Shown: positions 12,161 through 23,662 of the stretch, piece after piece
Numbering within the stretch: position 1 is the stretch's first letter
Layout of the letters: each line of letters opens with the position of its first letter
DNA from: Galbula dea
Lineage: Eukaryota > Chordata > Aves > Piciformes > Galbulidae
Assembly (NCBI GenBank): GCA_013399015.1
Contig: VWZX01004771.1
Location: 762,182-826,181 of the forward strand
Length of the DNA: 64,000 nucleotides
Reading direction: 5' to 3'
Notes under the pieces: generated by a model
The model's input: the letters and a program-made list of their open reading frames with translations, nothing else
Database searches by the model: none
Told to the model about the DNA's origin: nothing
Made by a program: the position numbers and the translations under genes

Positions 12161-15100
12161 TATCTGAAAGCAGCAGACTCAAAATGTTAACTTTGGTTCT
12201 TTGCAACCTCTCTGTTTATTCTCCTATATGCATAGGATGGGGTGTTATATAGATGGCTTATTATCATTGGTAGAAGCAATTCTTTTCAAAGCACCCAAGA
12301 GAAGAATCTGAGGAAGAAAGACTGCAGTGCAGGAAGCTTAAGATATTATCAGAGCTTGCACTAACATTTTCTTTTACCCTTAGCTCTTCTGAGTCAGTGG
12401 TTGTCAGGTAGTTTACAGCAGTAACACTGAGAGCCAGTAGAGGTGAGTTACTCCCGAGGGGCTGGTACCTGAAGAGTAAGACTAGCATTCTGAACTCTGA
12501 CCTCTGGCCCCTTATGAGTCAGCACCTTCAAGAAGAAATTTGGTCAGTGGAAAGGTTTAATTTTCCTTTTTTTTTTTCCTTTGTATCTGAAGTAGGCAAA
12601 TGTGCTTGTTTCATGGCTGAAATTCCTACAGTGGAGAACACTGAGTCAGGTGATTAAATTCATTTACTGCTTTACTTTTGAAGAGATATTTTTTTAGATA
12701 CTACAACAAAACCCAGCACCACAAAATGTCTAGAATCTCTTTCTTGAAATGTAAGACTGTAATGACACAAATTGTTTTGCTTGCTTGTCCTGCAGAAGTG
12801 TCTTGTCCATAAGGAATATTCTTCTGTAGGTCACTCACATAAGTTAAATAGATGAATACAGTCAGGGCTTTACTTGGGAATCATGTAGAGCTCAGAAACA
12901 AGAGTTCAGAGACAGAATAAAATGTCAGAAACAATATTAAAAGAATGTTGTATTCCATTAGGAGCAAACATATTTGGAAACAACTGCATGTGCCCTGCAT
13001 TGTTCTACTGCTTAATACTTTTTTCCGCATCTGGAGCAACCTCTGGTTTGAGCTTTGGGAAGTGTTGAATTATGGATTAGTCCTTATCTGAAGTGATCAG
13101 ACATCCCCAAAAGCTCAATTCTTTGCCACCTCTGTTTTTTAGCCTTAAAAGTGGTATGCTGATGTTACAAGCTCTGTTCATGCAGTGCCTACACTGCTGC
13201 TTTTCTTGGCTAGGTCCTTGTTGGCAAACAGACATGACACAACCAGCTGAGATCAAATCTGAAAGGTGCTTTTAACCTGATCTTCTATAAAACATGAAAA
13301 TAATCCAGAAAGCCTTTCACTTTCAGTCAAGTTGACAGGATTTTACCAGTATTGCATTGATTTAATGGATTAACCCTTAAAATTCCTAGATAGTAGCCTG
13401 TGTCTGGCGACAAGAATCTCATTTTTACTTTCAGATTGAGATTCTAAAGAGGTTACCTCCACTTTTGGGTAGCTGTGCTGGCACCCCAAAAGTAAGCCAA
13501 CTTTTCAGAGCATGGCTCTTAAGTTTTTCCATAGCCTAAAAAGCATGTATTATCTTTGAAAGTGTACCCTACATTCTTGTTTGTTCTCATTTCAAATCTT
13601 GGTGCCTTTTTGGGGAAATCAGATCATTTTTGAAGACAGGGCCTTAAGGAGAAGAAGGACCATGGCCCACAGCAGGTCACTTACTCTGTCCTCTCATGCT
13701 CCCTTAGTAAGAGGAGATTAGATTGTTCAGGAGGTATTTTAAAGGTCCCAGAGCTCTAAATTTCTCTTTGAATGACCCTGTTTTTTCCCCTCCACTGATA
13801 ACAGAGGGAGGATTGAGCCAGCCAGCTTTAGATCTGTTGAACTTGGCTGTGTGATATTGCTAAGGGTCCTGAACCAAATAAGCACTATTTTTAACCCAAA
13901 TTCTTATCACTTTCTAGAAACAACAAATTACTGTCTAATTCTAAATAATGTACAGTCTTCAAAGGGGTTTTGCTAAGCCTGTGTAAGGAGACAAAGATGG
14001 AACTGGTTTTACCTGCCTCTGTTGGTATTAGCTTTGCTGAAGATCACTAAAACTGATCAGCAAAGAGGTTGTTGGAACAGGGCACCCACTGTAGAAACAG
14101 TAAGAGGATCCAGAAAGAGGAGGCTGATTACAATTCACAGGCAGCAAAATGTGGGAATTTGGGCTTATGAGGTCCTCAGTCTGAACCCAAAATTTATCTT
14201 GGGAAACTTCTATGCTTGTTCCTTCAAAAGAGGAACTTCTGCTCTCTCTTCAGTCCCATTTTACCTTGGAGCGAGGGTGGGAGTAGGGGGCTTGAGAGTT
14301 CAACCTTGCTATCTGATGATTGTGTCATCAGCTCCTGTCATACACATCTCTGATATGGGGCACATATATAATAAGTCAGTTTATCTTCACCCCCAGCAGC
14401 CTACCAATCCTCCTGCACAATGGAAAGAGGCTATGGAGTTGGGGGGCTGCCTGTGGCCAGTTATAGTAGATTGCTTGATGGGTAATAACTTGTTAGGTCT
14501 CAGGAACTTAAAAAAAGAGTTGATTATGTATTAGGGTGTCACATAGGAGCTTGAAGGTCCTAGAGAATGAACTTCCATGCCCAGAGCTGTAAGTATTTCC
14601 TGTCATTTCTTTTGTATCTCTGCTGAAGGTACATGTTTTAGCAAAGGGTTGCCACAGTCACTTTAATAAATGCTAAACATTACTTCTCTTAGTTTAAGGT
14701 TTCTTTTTACAAACACTAAGAGAGATAGAGCTGCATGTTTTCTGTTCTAGCCACCTCAAAATTTGAAAGGTTTGAATTTGAATGGTTAAGTCTCACAACT
14801 ATGAGGTGAATATTACCCATTCTGCAGAAAGGCTGAAGTACAAACAAGAAATCAAATGAATGTCAAGCACTTGTCTGTGAATAAGTAACAGAACCAGGAT
14901 TCAGAGTAAGATCACCCAGAATCCAAGGCAGCTCGACCATGCTCTTCTCAGCCAGGCTTCCCTAACCTAGCTGGGCAGGGAAGGAAAACCAGCAACACCA
15001 AGAGCCATCGAGAAGGGAAAGCATTTCAGGAAAGTCACCCCAGCCAGTGTGAAAATGATTCTACTTGAAGGCCTCATAAACCTTTTCAAGGCATTTGGGA

Positions 15101-16029
15101 AACCCTGAACTCCTGCAGTGGGACAGAATCTTACAGCATCATGGCGCCTGAGCTGAGAGCTGAGGGAAGTGCTGGTTTATGGGCAGTTAACTTTTACTAC
15201 TCCTTTGCAAACCTTGTTTTGCTAACTTTACCAACTCCCACCAAATCATGGGCTGTGAAGAGAGAGGAGGCTGGAAGGTTCCTTTCATGGGCTGTTTTTC
15301 CCCTTGATCTAACTGTTACAGAAAGTATTCTTTTCCTCACCTCATGCCCAGTGTTTTTCTTTTCCCAAACTAATCAAAAGATTTACATTGATCTGCCTTG
15401 CTCTCTACACTGGAGCACCATTAGTGGCATTAACACTAGAACTTATAAACATTATATGAATGGACTTTGTAACCTGATGCTATGCTGCCTTGTAAAGAGC
15501 TTATAAAGAGATGCTAGGCCCCCAAGTGTGTTTATTTCTAAGGAAAATAACACCTTACCTAAATAAATGTGACTTTCTGTGAATAGGCTACCCTCATTGC
15601 TGCATCCTGCTGCCTGGGAAAATAACTGCAAATGCTTCTATCCCAGTCTCCTGCCTGTACCAGTCTATGTTGAATACTGTCAGTTTAGTGTCTTCATAGT
15701 CCACCTGAATGAAATCCTGGCACTGAAGAGAAATGTAATGATGCTTTTGGGTTGGATGCTTGCTTACTTGGTTGAAGGAATGCAAAATTTCCTGTGCCAT
15801 CTACAGTTCTGAGGAAGAAAACTGCACCAAGTTTCTAACCTTTTTCTTCTGTCTTGCAGACATTGCTAGTGTTCCTCAAAGTGTGTGTATGCATTTGTAG
15901 AGATGCATTAATATCTCTGCATTGTATTAAGCAGTTTGAGCCTTTACAGAAGCTCTCCTGGCTGACCTAATGAGGATGCAGCAGTTGAAACTGGAGGAAG
16001 AGAAATAGCTTGGAGCTAAACACTGGCAC

Positions 16030-16190
16030 TAGGTTGCCCAGAGTGGTGGGCAACATGGAAACATTAAAGGGCAGTTTGTTGGGGTTCTGAGCAACATGAT
16101 CTGGTTGAACATCTCACTGCTGAGGTGTGGAGTTAGATGACCTTTAAATGTCTATCTCCCACCCAAACCATCTCATGATTCTGTACCTAC
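16030..16190 (+). mobile_element. CR1 LINE 3' fragment, sense
   Basis: TTGCCCAGAGTGGTGGGCAA, GGGGTTCTGAGCAACATGAT, CTGGTTGAACATCTC and the 3' TTAGATGACCTTTAAATGTC mark a diverged CR1 tail that ends in CATGATTCTGTACC. Confidence 0.8.
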
Positions 16191-16357
16191 ATGCCTGTGT
16201 TTGTGAGCTTGGTCTGCAGAGCTCATCCCTTAGGGAGGGGGGAGAGTTTGGACCTTGATTCCTTCAGGCTTTGGCTTTCATGGTGGGGCTGTCCTGGCTT
16301 TGTGAAGTCTTCTGCAGAAATTGAGTTCAGGCAAATTAATTCATGATCTTCAAAATT

Positions 16358-16477
16358 TGCCTTGATGTGATCCTGGGCAACCTGCTCTGGGTGACCTTGC
16401 CTTACCAGGGAAGTAGGACTAGATGATCACCACAAGTCATTTCTAATCCCTGCCATGCTGGGATTCTTTGATATGAG
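16358..16477 (+). mobile_element. CR1 LINE 3' tail, sense
   Basis: TGATCCTGGGCAACCTGCTC, GGTGACCTTGCC, GGACTAGATGATCACCAC and TGCTGGGATTCTTTGATATG are the 3' UTR of a second CR1 subfamily, related to the copy at 7866-8252. Confidence 0.85.
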
Positions 16478-19084
16478 GAATCTATTGCATTATAAGAGAT
16501 TCTAGTGACTTCCAACCTGTTGGGCAACCATTACTATCATGTATTTCTCCTTCTCAGTCAAGTCATTCAGTACTCTAGATTTGACCTTCTCACATGTTGG
16601 TAAAGCTGTTACAGAAACTCATGCTTTTCTGCTCTTCATCATGGATCTATCCTAGATTTTCTGTCTGTCTAGGAATTCAGAAGGGGAAGAGAAGCTGTGT
16701 TTCCTAAACAGCTGTTTGCAGTTCCTGGTGAGCCATGCACCCAGAGCAAGATCCCATCAGTTAACATGTGTTCATCTGTGTCATTTTGGCAGTTGTACAA
16801 AGGACCTGTTTGATCTCTATTTACCATTTAGATTGCCTGTGATCTAAGCAATATTTTGGTGTATACAAAGTTGGCATTCTCCACAGGTCTGTGGGTGGTG
16901 CACATAGAAAATTCAAGCAGGCTACTAGAGTACTAGAAGTTCATTTCAGTTCAAGCTGAAAGGAATGGTAGCTTGACCATAGCAGAGCTGTAGACTGAGT
17001 GTAATCAATGCTATGTGGAAGACAAGATCTGCAACTACAGATCATTTATGTCAAGATCCTGAAGGGCTTTCAGGTAGCTCTAATTAGTGTGTTACAATTA
17101 CCAGACCTTACAAACATTACCCAGTGTATTAAAGCTGCACTCAAGTAACATAACCATTAGTCTTCTAAATTGATAGATATGGAAAAGGGAAAGGGACAAC
17201 TCAGGAAAACTATGGAGGAATACTAAGGAAGTTGGCATGGGAGTCAGGAACAGATCTTGTTGCTTCTTTTTTTTTTCCCCTTTCATGTGTGTTCTTGGTT
17301 TGGTTTGGTTTTTTGTTGTTGCTTCTCTCTCCTGTATCCCAAATGTGTTCATGGGATTTTTCTCTCTCCTGGGTATTTGTTACATTCCACCCTAAGCTTC
17401 TCAACCACACCAAGTAGAGCAGAAAATACATTTCAAATGGAATGGACATACAGGAAACTTTCCCCAAACGTTTAGTAACTTTGCATGCTGAGCAGCAGAC
17501 ACCAGCAAGCCATGTTAATCAGTTCTGCTTTATAAAAGCAAACAAGGTGGGGAGGAAGTAATGAGACCTTGAAACATCTGTTTGGAGACTTCAAATCCCC
17601 CTAGAAGGTTTTGAGTTCTGCCTTAAAGAAACACAACTCCAAAAAATTACAACCAACTGTGGGAACATTTTCTAGCTCTTTACAAAAAATGGATTACATA
17701 AATATTAGTCTATAAAAAGTAAATTCCCTTTGCCCTCTCCTCCAGTTCTGCTTCTGTATAAAGGTGTAAACTTCCCTGACATTGCAAACATTCTTTCAGC
17801 AGAGAGAAGCTTGATCAGATCCCTCTTAGTTTTGCTGAAGGAGATAAAAAAAGCTTTGCCTGATTATTGCAACACTAAATAATCATGGATGTTACAGTAG
17901 TAATTAACAACCTTAGAGTTGGAACAGCATAGGATTGCTGTCCCTTAGTAAATCTGAAATGTGTGTGTTTCACATGTTTAATAGCTACTTAATTACTTTA
18001 TATGTTAAAAAGGCTACAGGAAGTAATTTCTCCTTCCTACTTAGCGCTGCTTGTAGCAGTAGTTCCGAACTTGCCTAATGCCAAGATGAAGTTTGAAATC
18101 TCTAGTCTTACTCTTGTTTATTTAGGATACTCTAAGAGAGAGTTTCACTGTTCTGGTCAATTCTAATTCTTAATCTACTTTTGGTTTTCTTTTTAAATCA
18201 GTTTCTGCTGATTATTCTGCTGATTCTGTATTATCTGGATAATACATTTTTGCTAAGAAATGGGGAAGGAATAATGAAATCCTCAGCATGTGGTGTTGGC
18301 TTTATTGAGTGTCTTTTTTGGTCTTTTAGGAGAGCAGATATGATTTGTTCTTACCTGTTTATATGATTTTTCTGCTTTTACTGTTGGATGTATTATTAAT
18401 TTTGCTCTGTATCCTTGGAAATTGACCTGTTGTCCAGCTGCTAAGTCCTACCAGGGAGAGAAGTAACAGAGAGGGAAGTGATTCCATTCTGGAGTGAAAT
18501 TGGTTTACATTCTCTTTGGATGACAAGCTCCAGAGAAGTGTAATTTTTGGACATGCTCATCAGTCTCAATAAAATTTGGAAGTACTCTGAAGTAGTGAGA
18601 TGTATAGTTGTCAATGTTTTGCTCACAAGAAGAGAAGTGCTGCAGGGAGCACTTGTCTCTTTCCTAGTTTACTTTTTTAATTGTAACATGAGTGTTTTCA
18701 TCTTAAATCTTGAACAGAAATATTCTGAAGAACCTCTTTTAAAAACTACCCACAGGGCAGAGTTTTAGGGCCAGTGCTTTGGCAACAGTTTTGAGTCCCA
18801 TAGCTTACACTCAGAGTAAAGTACAGGGTAGCATAGGCATGAATATGTGCAAGTTTGCTTGTGAATGTGTGTTTTCCCTGCTTGTGATCTTTCCTCTACA
18901 CTGTTATTTAGCCTGGGAGTGCTTCAGGATGATGTGGATGTGTAGGAATCACTCTTTGGCTTCTATTAAGAAGTGATGACCTGCAGAGTGAGACACATTG
19001 GTAACTTGTTAACAACAGCTGAAGCAGAGTTACTTTTGGTTCACCTTAAAGTCTGAACCTCTAAAAGCTTGGTAGTTCTTTAGT

Positions 19085-19192
19085 AACTTAATAATATTTT
19101 AAATAATATAAGTAATAAATAATAGTATAAATAAAATAAGTAATGAATATTATAATATTCTTAATAATGTAAATAATATTACTTAATATTCC
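19085..19192. repeat. A/T-only low-complexity stretch
   Basis: About 108 bp of nearly pure A/T built from AATAAT, TAAATAATA and AAGTAAT words, with internal dyad symmetry around TATTATAATATTC. Confidence 0.85.
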
Positions 19193-19358
19193 CATAGCAC
19201 GTGATTAAAACACACCTGTCTGGAGAGCCTTTTTTCTTTCAATCCAAAGCAAGAGTAAATTAGCACTTGCCCAAATTTCTATGTTGTCTTCAGTTTCCTT
19301 CTGGCTCTGAAAGCTTCTTAAGCTTCCAATTATAAAAACAAAATGTCTTTTGTCTTAA

Positions 19359-19988
19359 TTGTAATAGTCAGTTTATCCAAGGCAGAAGAATCTATGCTGC
19401 AGCTAAATAGCCAAGTAAAAGGCAGAACTTAGAAGTCACTTTTTAGGATCAGTATTAGAGACAGCTAAAGAATTTCAGTACTGATGTATGTTTGTAAATA
19501 CAAATATGTGATGTATGTTTGATGTATTCAGTACTGATGATGTATGTAAAAGTATGTTTATGTCTCTAACAGGGAATCAGATCAGTTAGCACTTTTCATT
19601 TCCCAAACCCTGCTTTTCTGCCAGCCTTTCTGTCTTACACAGAAACTGAGACAAGATTAAAACTTGCAGTATAGGACCTGGGCTTGAAAGCGACTCCTCT
19701 GTGAAATGCAGATTTTACACTGCTTGGGTTGTAAATTAGCCTGGATTAACAATTGGAACAAATGGCATGTGCATGTACTTCTGGCTTAATATTTACTTAT
19801 TTAAACAATGCTTCTTTTTTGGAAGGCTTGGGAAGGTATTAGTTTGATAGGGTTCAGCAGAACTGAAATTCTCTAGCTGTCTCTAATACTGATGTTAAGA
19901 AGTGACTTCTAAGTGTTCTGCCTTTTACTTGGCTATTTAGCTGCAGCACAGATACTTCTGCCTTGGATAAACTGACTATAACAGCAAT
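19359..19988. repeat. Long imperfect inverted repeat (arms 19359-19480 and 19861-19988)
   Basis: The left arm runs from AATTGTAATAGTCAG to AAAGAATTTCAGTA. Its reverse complement reappears at 19861-19988 with roughly 90% identity by eye, including two small indels and a few substitutions. The 380-bp spacer has reiterated TGATGTATGT words near 19483-19560. No CR1 similarity is visible, and I cannot see a target-site duplication. It could be a palindromic DNA-transposon relic or a local inverted duplication. In the EXT2 pre-mRNA the arms could fold into a hairpin ending about 330 bases before exon 8. Confidence 0.85.
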
Positions 19989-20316
19989 TTCCTCTCTTCT
20001 GTGTGACCAGTCTGCTTTTGACATTTGTCAAGAGGAAGACATACCAGAAAAGTGTGAAAGTAACTGATTCCTTCAAGTATTCTCCTTTAATCACTTGCAG
20101 AATAATGCTGCTGCTTCTTTTCATTGGCTTTAGATCCTTTTTTTCTGGGGGGTGAGGTTGAGTTTCAAGACTTCAGGCTCTATAGAAATACCTCAGCTAC
20201 ACTAAACATGCCTTCTCATTTCATTTCCTCCCAAACAGATTGTTCATGGCTAGCCAAAACTGATTATTAAGCAGTGGATCTGTGCATTGTGAAAGTCAGC
20301 TTTCTTCTCTTTACAG

Positions 20317-20448
20317 GCAAGGTGGTTCTGGGAAGCATATTTTCGATCCATGAAGGCAATTGCTCTTGCTACTCTTCAGATTATCAATGATAGAATTTAC
20401 CCCTATGCTGCCATTTCTTATGAGGAGTGGAATGATCCCCCAGCTGTG
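20317..20448 (+). CDS. EXT2: EXT2 exon 8 (residues about 392-435)
   Basis: 132 bp, phase 0 at both ends, coding 44 residues from ARWFWEAYF to EEWNDPPAV. It corresponds to human c.1174-1305. The acceptor follows a pyrimidine tract (TTTCTTCTCTTTACAG) and the donor is GTG|GTAAGG. This segment links the N-terminal GT47 exostosin domain to the C-terminal GT64 domain and carries the conserved ATLQIINDRIYPYAA run. RSM in FRSMKAIAL is a local difference from the human protein as I remember it. The downstream intron begins with an unusual G/T-rich tract about 33 bases after the donor. Confidence 0.95.
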
Positions 20449-20480
20449 GTAAGGAAATTTGATTTACTCATGAAACAAAT

Positions 20481-20556
20481 TGTGGGTTTGGTGTTGGTTT
20501 GGGTTTTTTTTGGTTGTTGGTTTTGTTGGGGTTTGGTTTGGGTTGGGTTTTTTCTC
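20481..20556 (+). repeat. EXT2: G/T-rich tract just after the exon 8 donor
   Basis: 76 bases of almost only G and T, with repeated GGTTT and GGGTTT words and four G-runs of three or more. In the transcript it is a GU- and G-run-rich segment within about 110 bases of the 5' splice site. Such segments can bind splicing regulators in other genes; any role here is inference. Confidence 0.8.
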
Positions 20557-20756
20557 TCTTTTAAAAGGTATGTGCTATGAAACTTGGTAATAACTCTGTG
20601 TGTGTTGTGCTGGTGACTTGTGCAGATGAAGTTAATATATTTTATGACAACTAGTGAAATAACATTTTATGTCCTGGCAATGAAATGCAAAATTTTACCT
20701 TTTGCTGTTGCACACACTAAATTGCTTGCTTGTTTCTATTTTTATTGATTTTTTTC

Positions 20757-20777
20757 ATGCATGCATGCATACACACA
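20757..20777. repeat. Short (CATG)n tract
   Basis: CATGCATGCATGCATAC gives about four tetranucleotide units. It is self-complementary and short. Confidence 0.7.
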
Positions 20778-21471
20778 TACTTCTTTATTTCTGTTGAATT
20801 TAGTGTGAGTTTAGGGCTCTTAAAAATGAATAACTGTAGTGGCAATAGTCAAATTAAGTGAAGAACTTAATCTGCAAGGCTCTTTCATGTAATTCTGATG
20901 AAGAAGCTGATTATTCCTCTGCTTACAATTTTCTCCATGTTATTTCTACATCATTTCTCCTATACAAAAAACAATGACCAGTGTTTAGCTGGTATATTTT
21001 TTTTTCCTTTAAAACAAAAGTTGTACTGGTTGAACCCACTTCTGTTCAGAAGAAACACTGGAGCATTAATTAACCTCCTGCACCAAGCAGCTGGTTCTGA
21101 TTTTTGACTACATAAAAACATGCAGATGATTTTCAGTCATAATCAGTTAATTTTCTCTCTGTCAAAATATAAAAAAGAATAGTTTTGTCTTACTAATAAA
21201 GCCAAACTTGTTAACTGTCTCAATTTATGGTGGTTTAGAGAGAGTTTCTCTGCAAGCTGGCAAGGGGAGTGCTCAGGAGCAGAGTGTGTTTTGCTTTAAA
21301 CTCTTCAGGCTGATGGAGTGTAAACAGTTGCTGACAAAGAGTTAGAAGCTCGTGGCTGGGTTTTAGAAGTTGATTTTTCATTGCCTAGCCAAAGGCATTA
21401 ATAATCTACTAGAGAGAAACATGGCACTTTTCAGTACTTAAGGAAGAAATTAAGCTGCACAGAGAATCACA

Positions 21472-21922
21472 AAATCCCAGCATGGTCATGGTTGGAAGGG
21501 ACCTCTGGGGATCATTGTTATGGTTTGGGTTAGAACAGAATTTTAAAACCACCACAATCATCTAGTCCAAACCCCCTGCTAAAGCAGGGGCACCCAGAGC
21601 AGGTTGCCCGGGATTGCCTCCAGGTGAGTTTGGAATCTCTTCAGAGAAGGAGACTCCACAACCTCTCTGGGCAGCCTGGGCCAGGGCTCTGACTCACTCA
21701 CAGCAAAGAAGTTTTTCCTCATGTTTAGGTGGAACTTCCTGGGTTCTAGTTTGTGCCTGTTCCCTTTGTGCTGTCACTGGGCACCACTGAACAGAGTCTG
21801 ACTGCATCTTCTTGCCCTCCACCCTTGAGATAATGATAAGCACTGAGAAGATCTTCTCTTAGCCTTTTCTTTTCCATGCTAATCAGCCCCAGTGCTCTCA
21901 GCCTTTCTTCATATGATGTAAG
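21472..21922 (-). mobile_element. CR1 LINE 3' part, antisense, with a 41-bp insert
   Basis: AGAATCACAAAATCCCAGCA, GGTTGGAAGGGACCTCTGGG, GTCCAAACCCCCTGCTAAAG, ACTCCACAACCTCTCTGGGC and GGAACTTCCTGGGTTCTAG form a continuous antisense CR1 3' UTR and ORF2 end. Continuity is broken only by a 41-bp insert flanked by ATCAT at 21511-21561 (listed separately). The coding part has stops and frameshifts. Confidence 0.92.
21511..21561. mobile_element. 41-bp TG...CA insert with 5-bp target duplication inside CR1
   Basis: The 41 bp at 21516-21556 interrupt the CR1 copy and are flanked by ATCAT on both sides (21511-21515 and 21557-21561). The insert begins TGTTATGGTT and ends AACCACCACA, giving a 10-bp imperfect terminal inverted repeat with 8 of 10 matches. 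TG...CA ends with a 5-bp duplication resemble LTR or miniature transposon insertions. The length is far below any usual LTR, so it may be an internally deleted remnant. Confidence 0.55.
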
Positions 21923-22734
21923 TATGTACTCTGCAGGAAGGGGATCAGAACATCTTAACAGCTTGCTAGCAAAACACGCACCTTCAAACACCAACTACAA
22001 TGTAGAAAATTACTTTAGGATTGCTCAGTCTTCACAGGGGAGGCAAAAATATCTTCTTCTGGGTTCTCTCCTGTGCTGGGAACCTGTCCATTGCAGGGGA
22101 AGCTAATCTTACTCTGAGCAACAAGCAGGCTCCTTTTTTGCTTTTCTTTCTTTAATGTATCCTTTGAAAAAAAAAATTGAATGACTAATACAACTTAGAG
22201 ATTCTGAAGCAGAAGCTTTTTGACTGCAGACCTGGCAACAAAGAGCAGAGCTCTGAAACCATGGAGGAACATGTTAACAGAGATGCCTTGCTAGGGCAGT
22301 AGGAGGTGTAGGCTGAAAGATTTTGTCAATAATGCAATTGCAAAGAATAGTGAGAAGGCTAACTGAAGTCAGACAGGCTGGAATGTGTCCAGGATGTTGG
22401 AGTTAACACCTCATATCGTGGTTCTCTCATGCCAAGAATGGTCAGTTCCTTGGTGGCTTTATGTCTCAGTTGAAAGAATTTGATGTTTATCCTAGTCTAT
22501 GAAAATTGCTTAATATGTGCATGAATTCATTTCTTGCTTCAGTATGGAACAGAAATGTCATTAAAAGTTCCTTTATGGGCTGTGTAAGCTCCATATTAGC
22601 CAGCAGCACAGAGCACTTGTGACCCTTTCTCAGAGGGTCAGTTAAAGAAAACAGAATTCAGATCAGGAATTGTTCAAGAGCAGTTAAATTTGTAGAACAG
22701 CAACACACAACCCTGTGATATCCTTCACATATCT

Positions 22735-22815
22735 AAATATGTTAACATCTGTAAATATCTTTAACATATCTAAATATATGAACATATTTAAATATCTTCT
22801 TAATCTCTTAATATG
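22735..22815. repeat. A/T-rich stretch with repeated ATCTAAATAT words
   Basis: ACATATCTAAATATGTTAAC and related words (TAACATATCTAAATATATG, ATATTTAAATATC) recur over about 80 bp, giving a low-complexity, partly palindromic region. Confidence 0.6.
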
Positions 22816-22889
22816 AATAACTACTCTGGGCATGTATGAAATTTCCTTTCATCAGGCTCTTTTGTACTTCTTTGTTTAAGGCAGCTAAT

Positions 22890-23130
22890 ACTGTTTCATT
22901 TTGACCTGTGTTCCTTCATTCAAAACAAATAACTGGAGCCTTCTCCAATGTATCTGTCAGTAAATTTAATGATTATTTTAATTAGGTTTTGTTCTTTTAA
23001 ATAATTGTGCTAGCCAGTTGCTATCTGCTGCCCAGGGGAATAATGATCCACTTGAGCCTGCACTTATTTCTCATCTGAGCTCCTGCCTGCTGTTGACTCA
23101 CAGCTTCATTACAATTTCTAGCAAGTCTGG
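22890..23130. promoter_or_regulatory. Possible conserved non-coding block
   Basis: Unique sequence rich in homeodomain-type cores (TTTAATGATTATTTTAATTAG, AAATAATTGTGC) followed by mixed sequence with GGGGAATAATGATCC. There is no repeat similarity. The call rests on motif clustering alone. Confidence 0.25.
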
Positions 23131-23527
23131 ATGAAACACTGTAGTTGGAAAGAAAGTACAAATGTGTGTTTGAGGTAGCAGAAGGTGGCAACTATGTCCT
23201 CTAACTCTGATATGAAATAAAAGTAAGTAAAGATGACTTGAATGTGTTCCACATTTAGAAGAAAATTGCCATATTCTTCTCCAAATATCTCCAAGAATGA
23301 AGCTTTTAAAGAAAGCTATTTCAGGTCAGCCCCAGGGCCAGGATATGGGTAAGTGTTAAAGTGGAGCACCCCCAAGTTAATATTAATACCACCATGAAAT
23401 GTTCAAGTGACTGACTGTCACAAATTCTGATGTTAGTGGCCCAAGCTGTACCTCCAGAACTTGCCATGTGATGTGAGTTCTGCCTTCAGAGTCTACTGCC
23501 TCAGCATCCAGTTCCCTGTGATGATGT

Positions 23528-23662
23528 GGTAGAAGCCCCATCCCTGGAAACATTGCAGGTTAGGTTTTTTGGGGCTCTGAGCAACCTGATCTCATTGATC
23601 TGCTCAGTGCAGGGGGATTGGACTAGTTGACCTTTAAAGAGATCTATGATTCTATGATTCAG
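23528..23662 (+). mobile_element. CR1 LINE 3' tail, sense
   Basis: TGGTAGAAGCCCCATCCCTG, TTGGGGCTCTGAGCAACCTG, GGATTGGACTAGTTGACC and the terminal repeat TCTATGATTCTATGATTC. The proper 3' end is retained. Confidence 0.92.

Larger units (their letters stand above)
1..20316 (+). other. EXT2: EXT2 intron 7 (3' part)
   Basis: This is 20.3 kb of intron with no further exon I can support. It holds CR1 fragments near 5.4, 7.9, 9.6, 16.0 and 16.4 kb, an A-run with A/C-rich tail at 1.35 kb, a TA/CA microsatellite at 3.35 kb, a possible conserved block at 6.5-6.8 kb and a long inverted repeat at 19.36-19.99 kb. Between these it is ordinary A/T-rich, CpG-poor intronic DNA; 9.7-16.0 kb and 16.5-19.0 kb show nothing beyond short low-complexity runs. 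It ends in a pyrimidine-rich tract and a CAG acceptor before exon 8. Confidence 0.85.

Noticed and set aside
14022..14534. 170-codon open frame on the + strand
   Set aside because: No recognisable domain, biased low-complexity composition, no splice or promoter context; an intronic chance frame.
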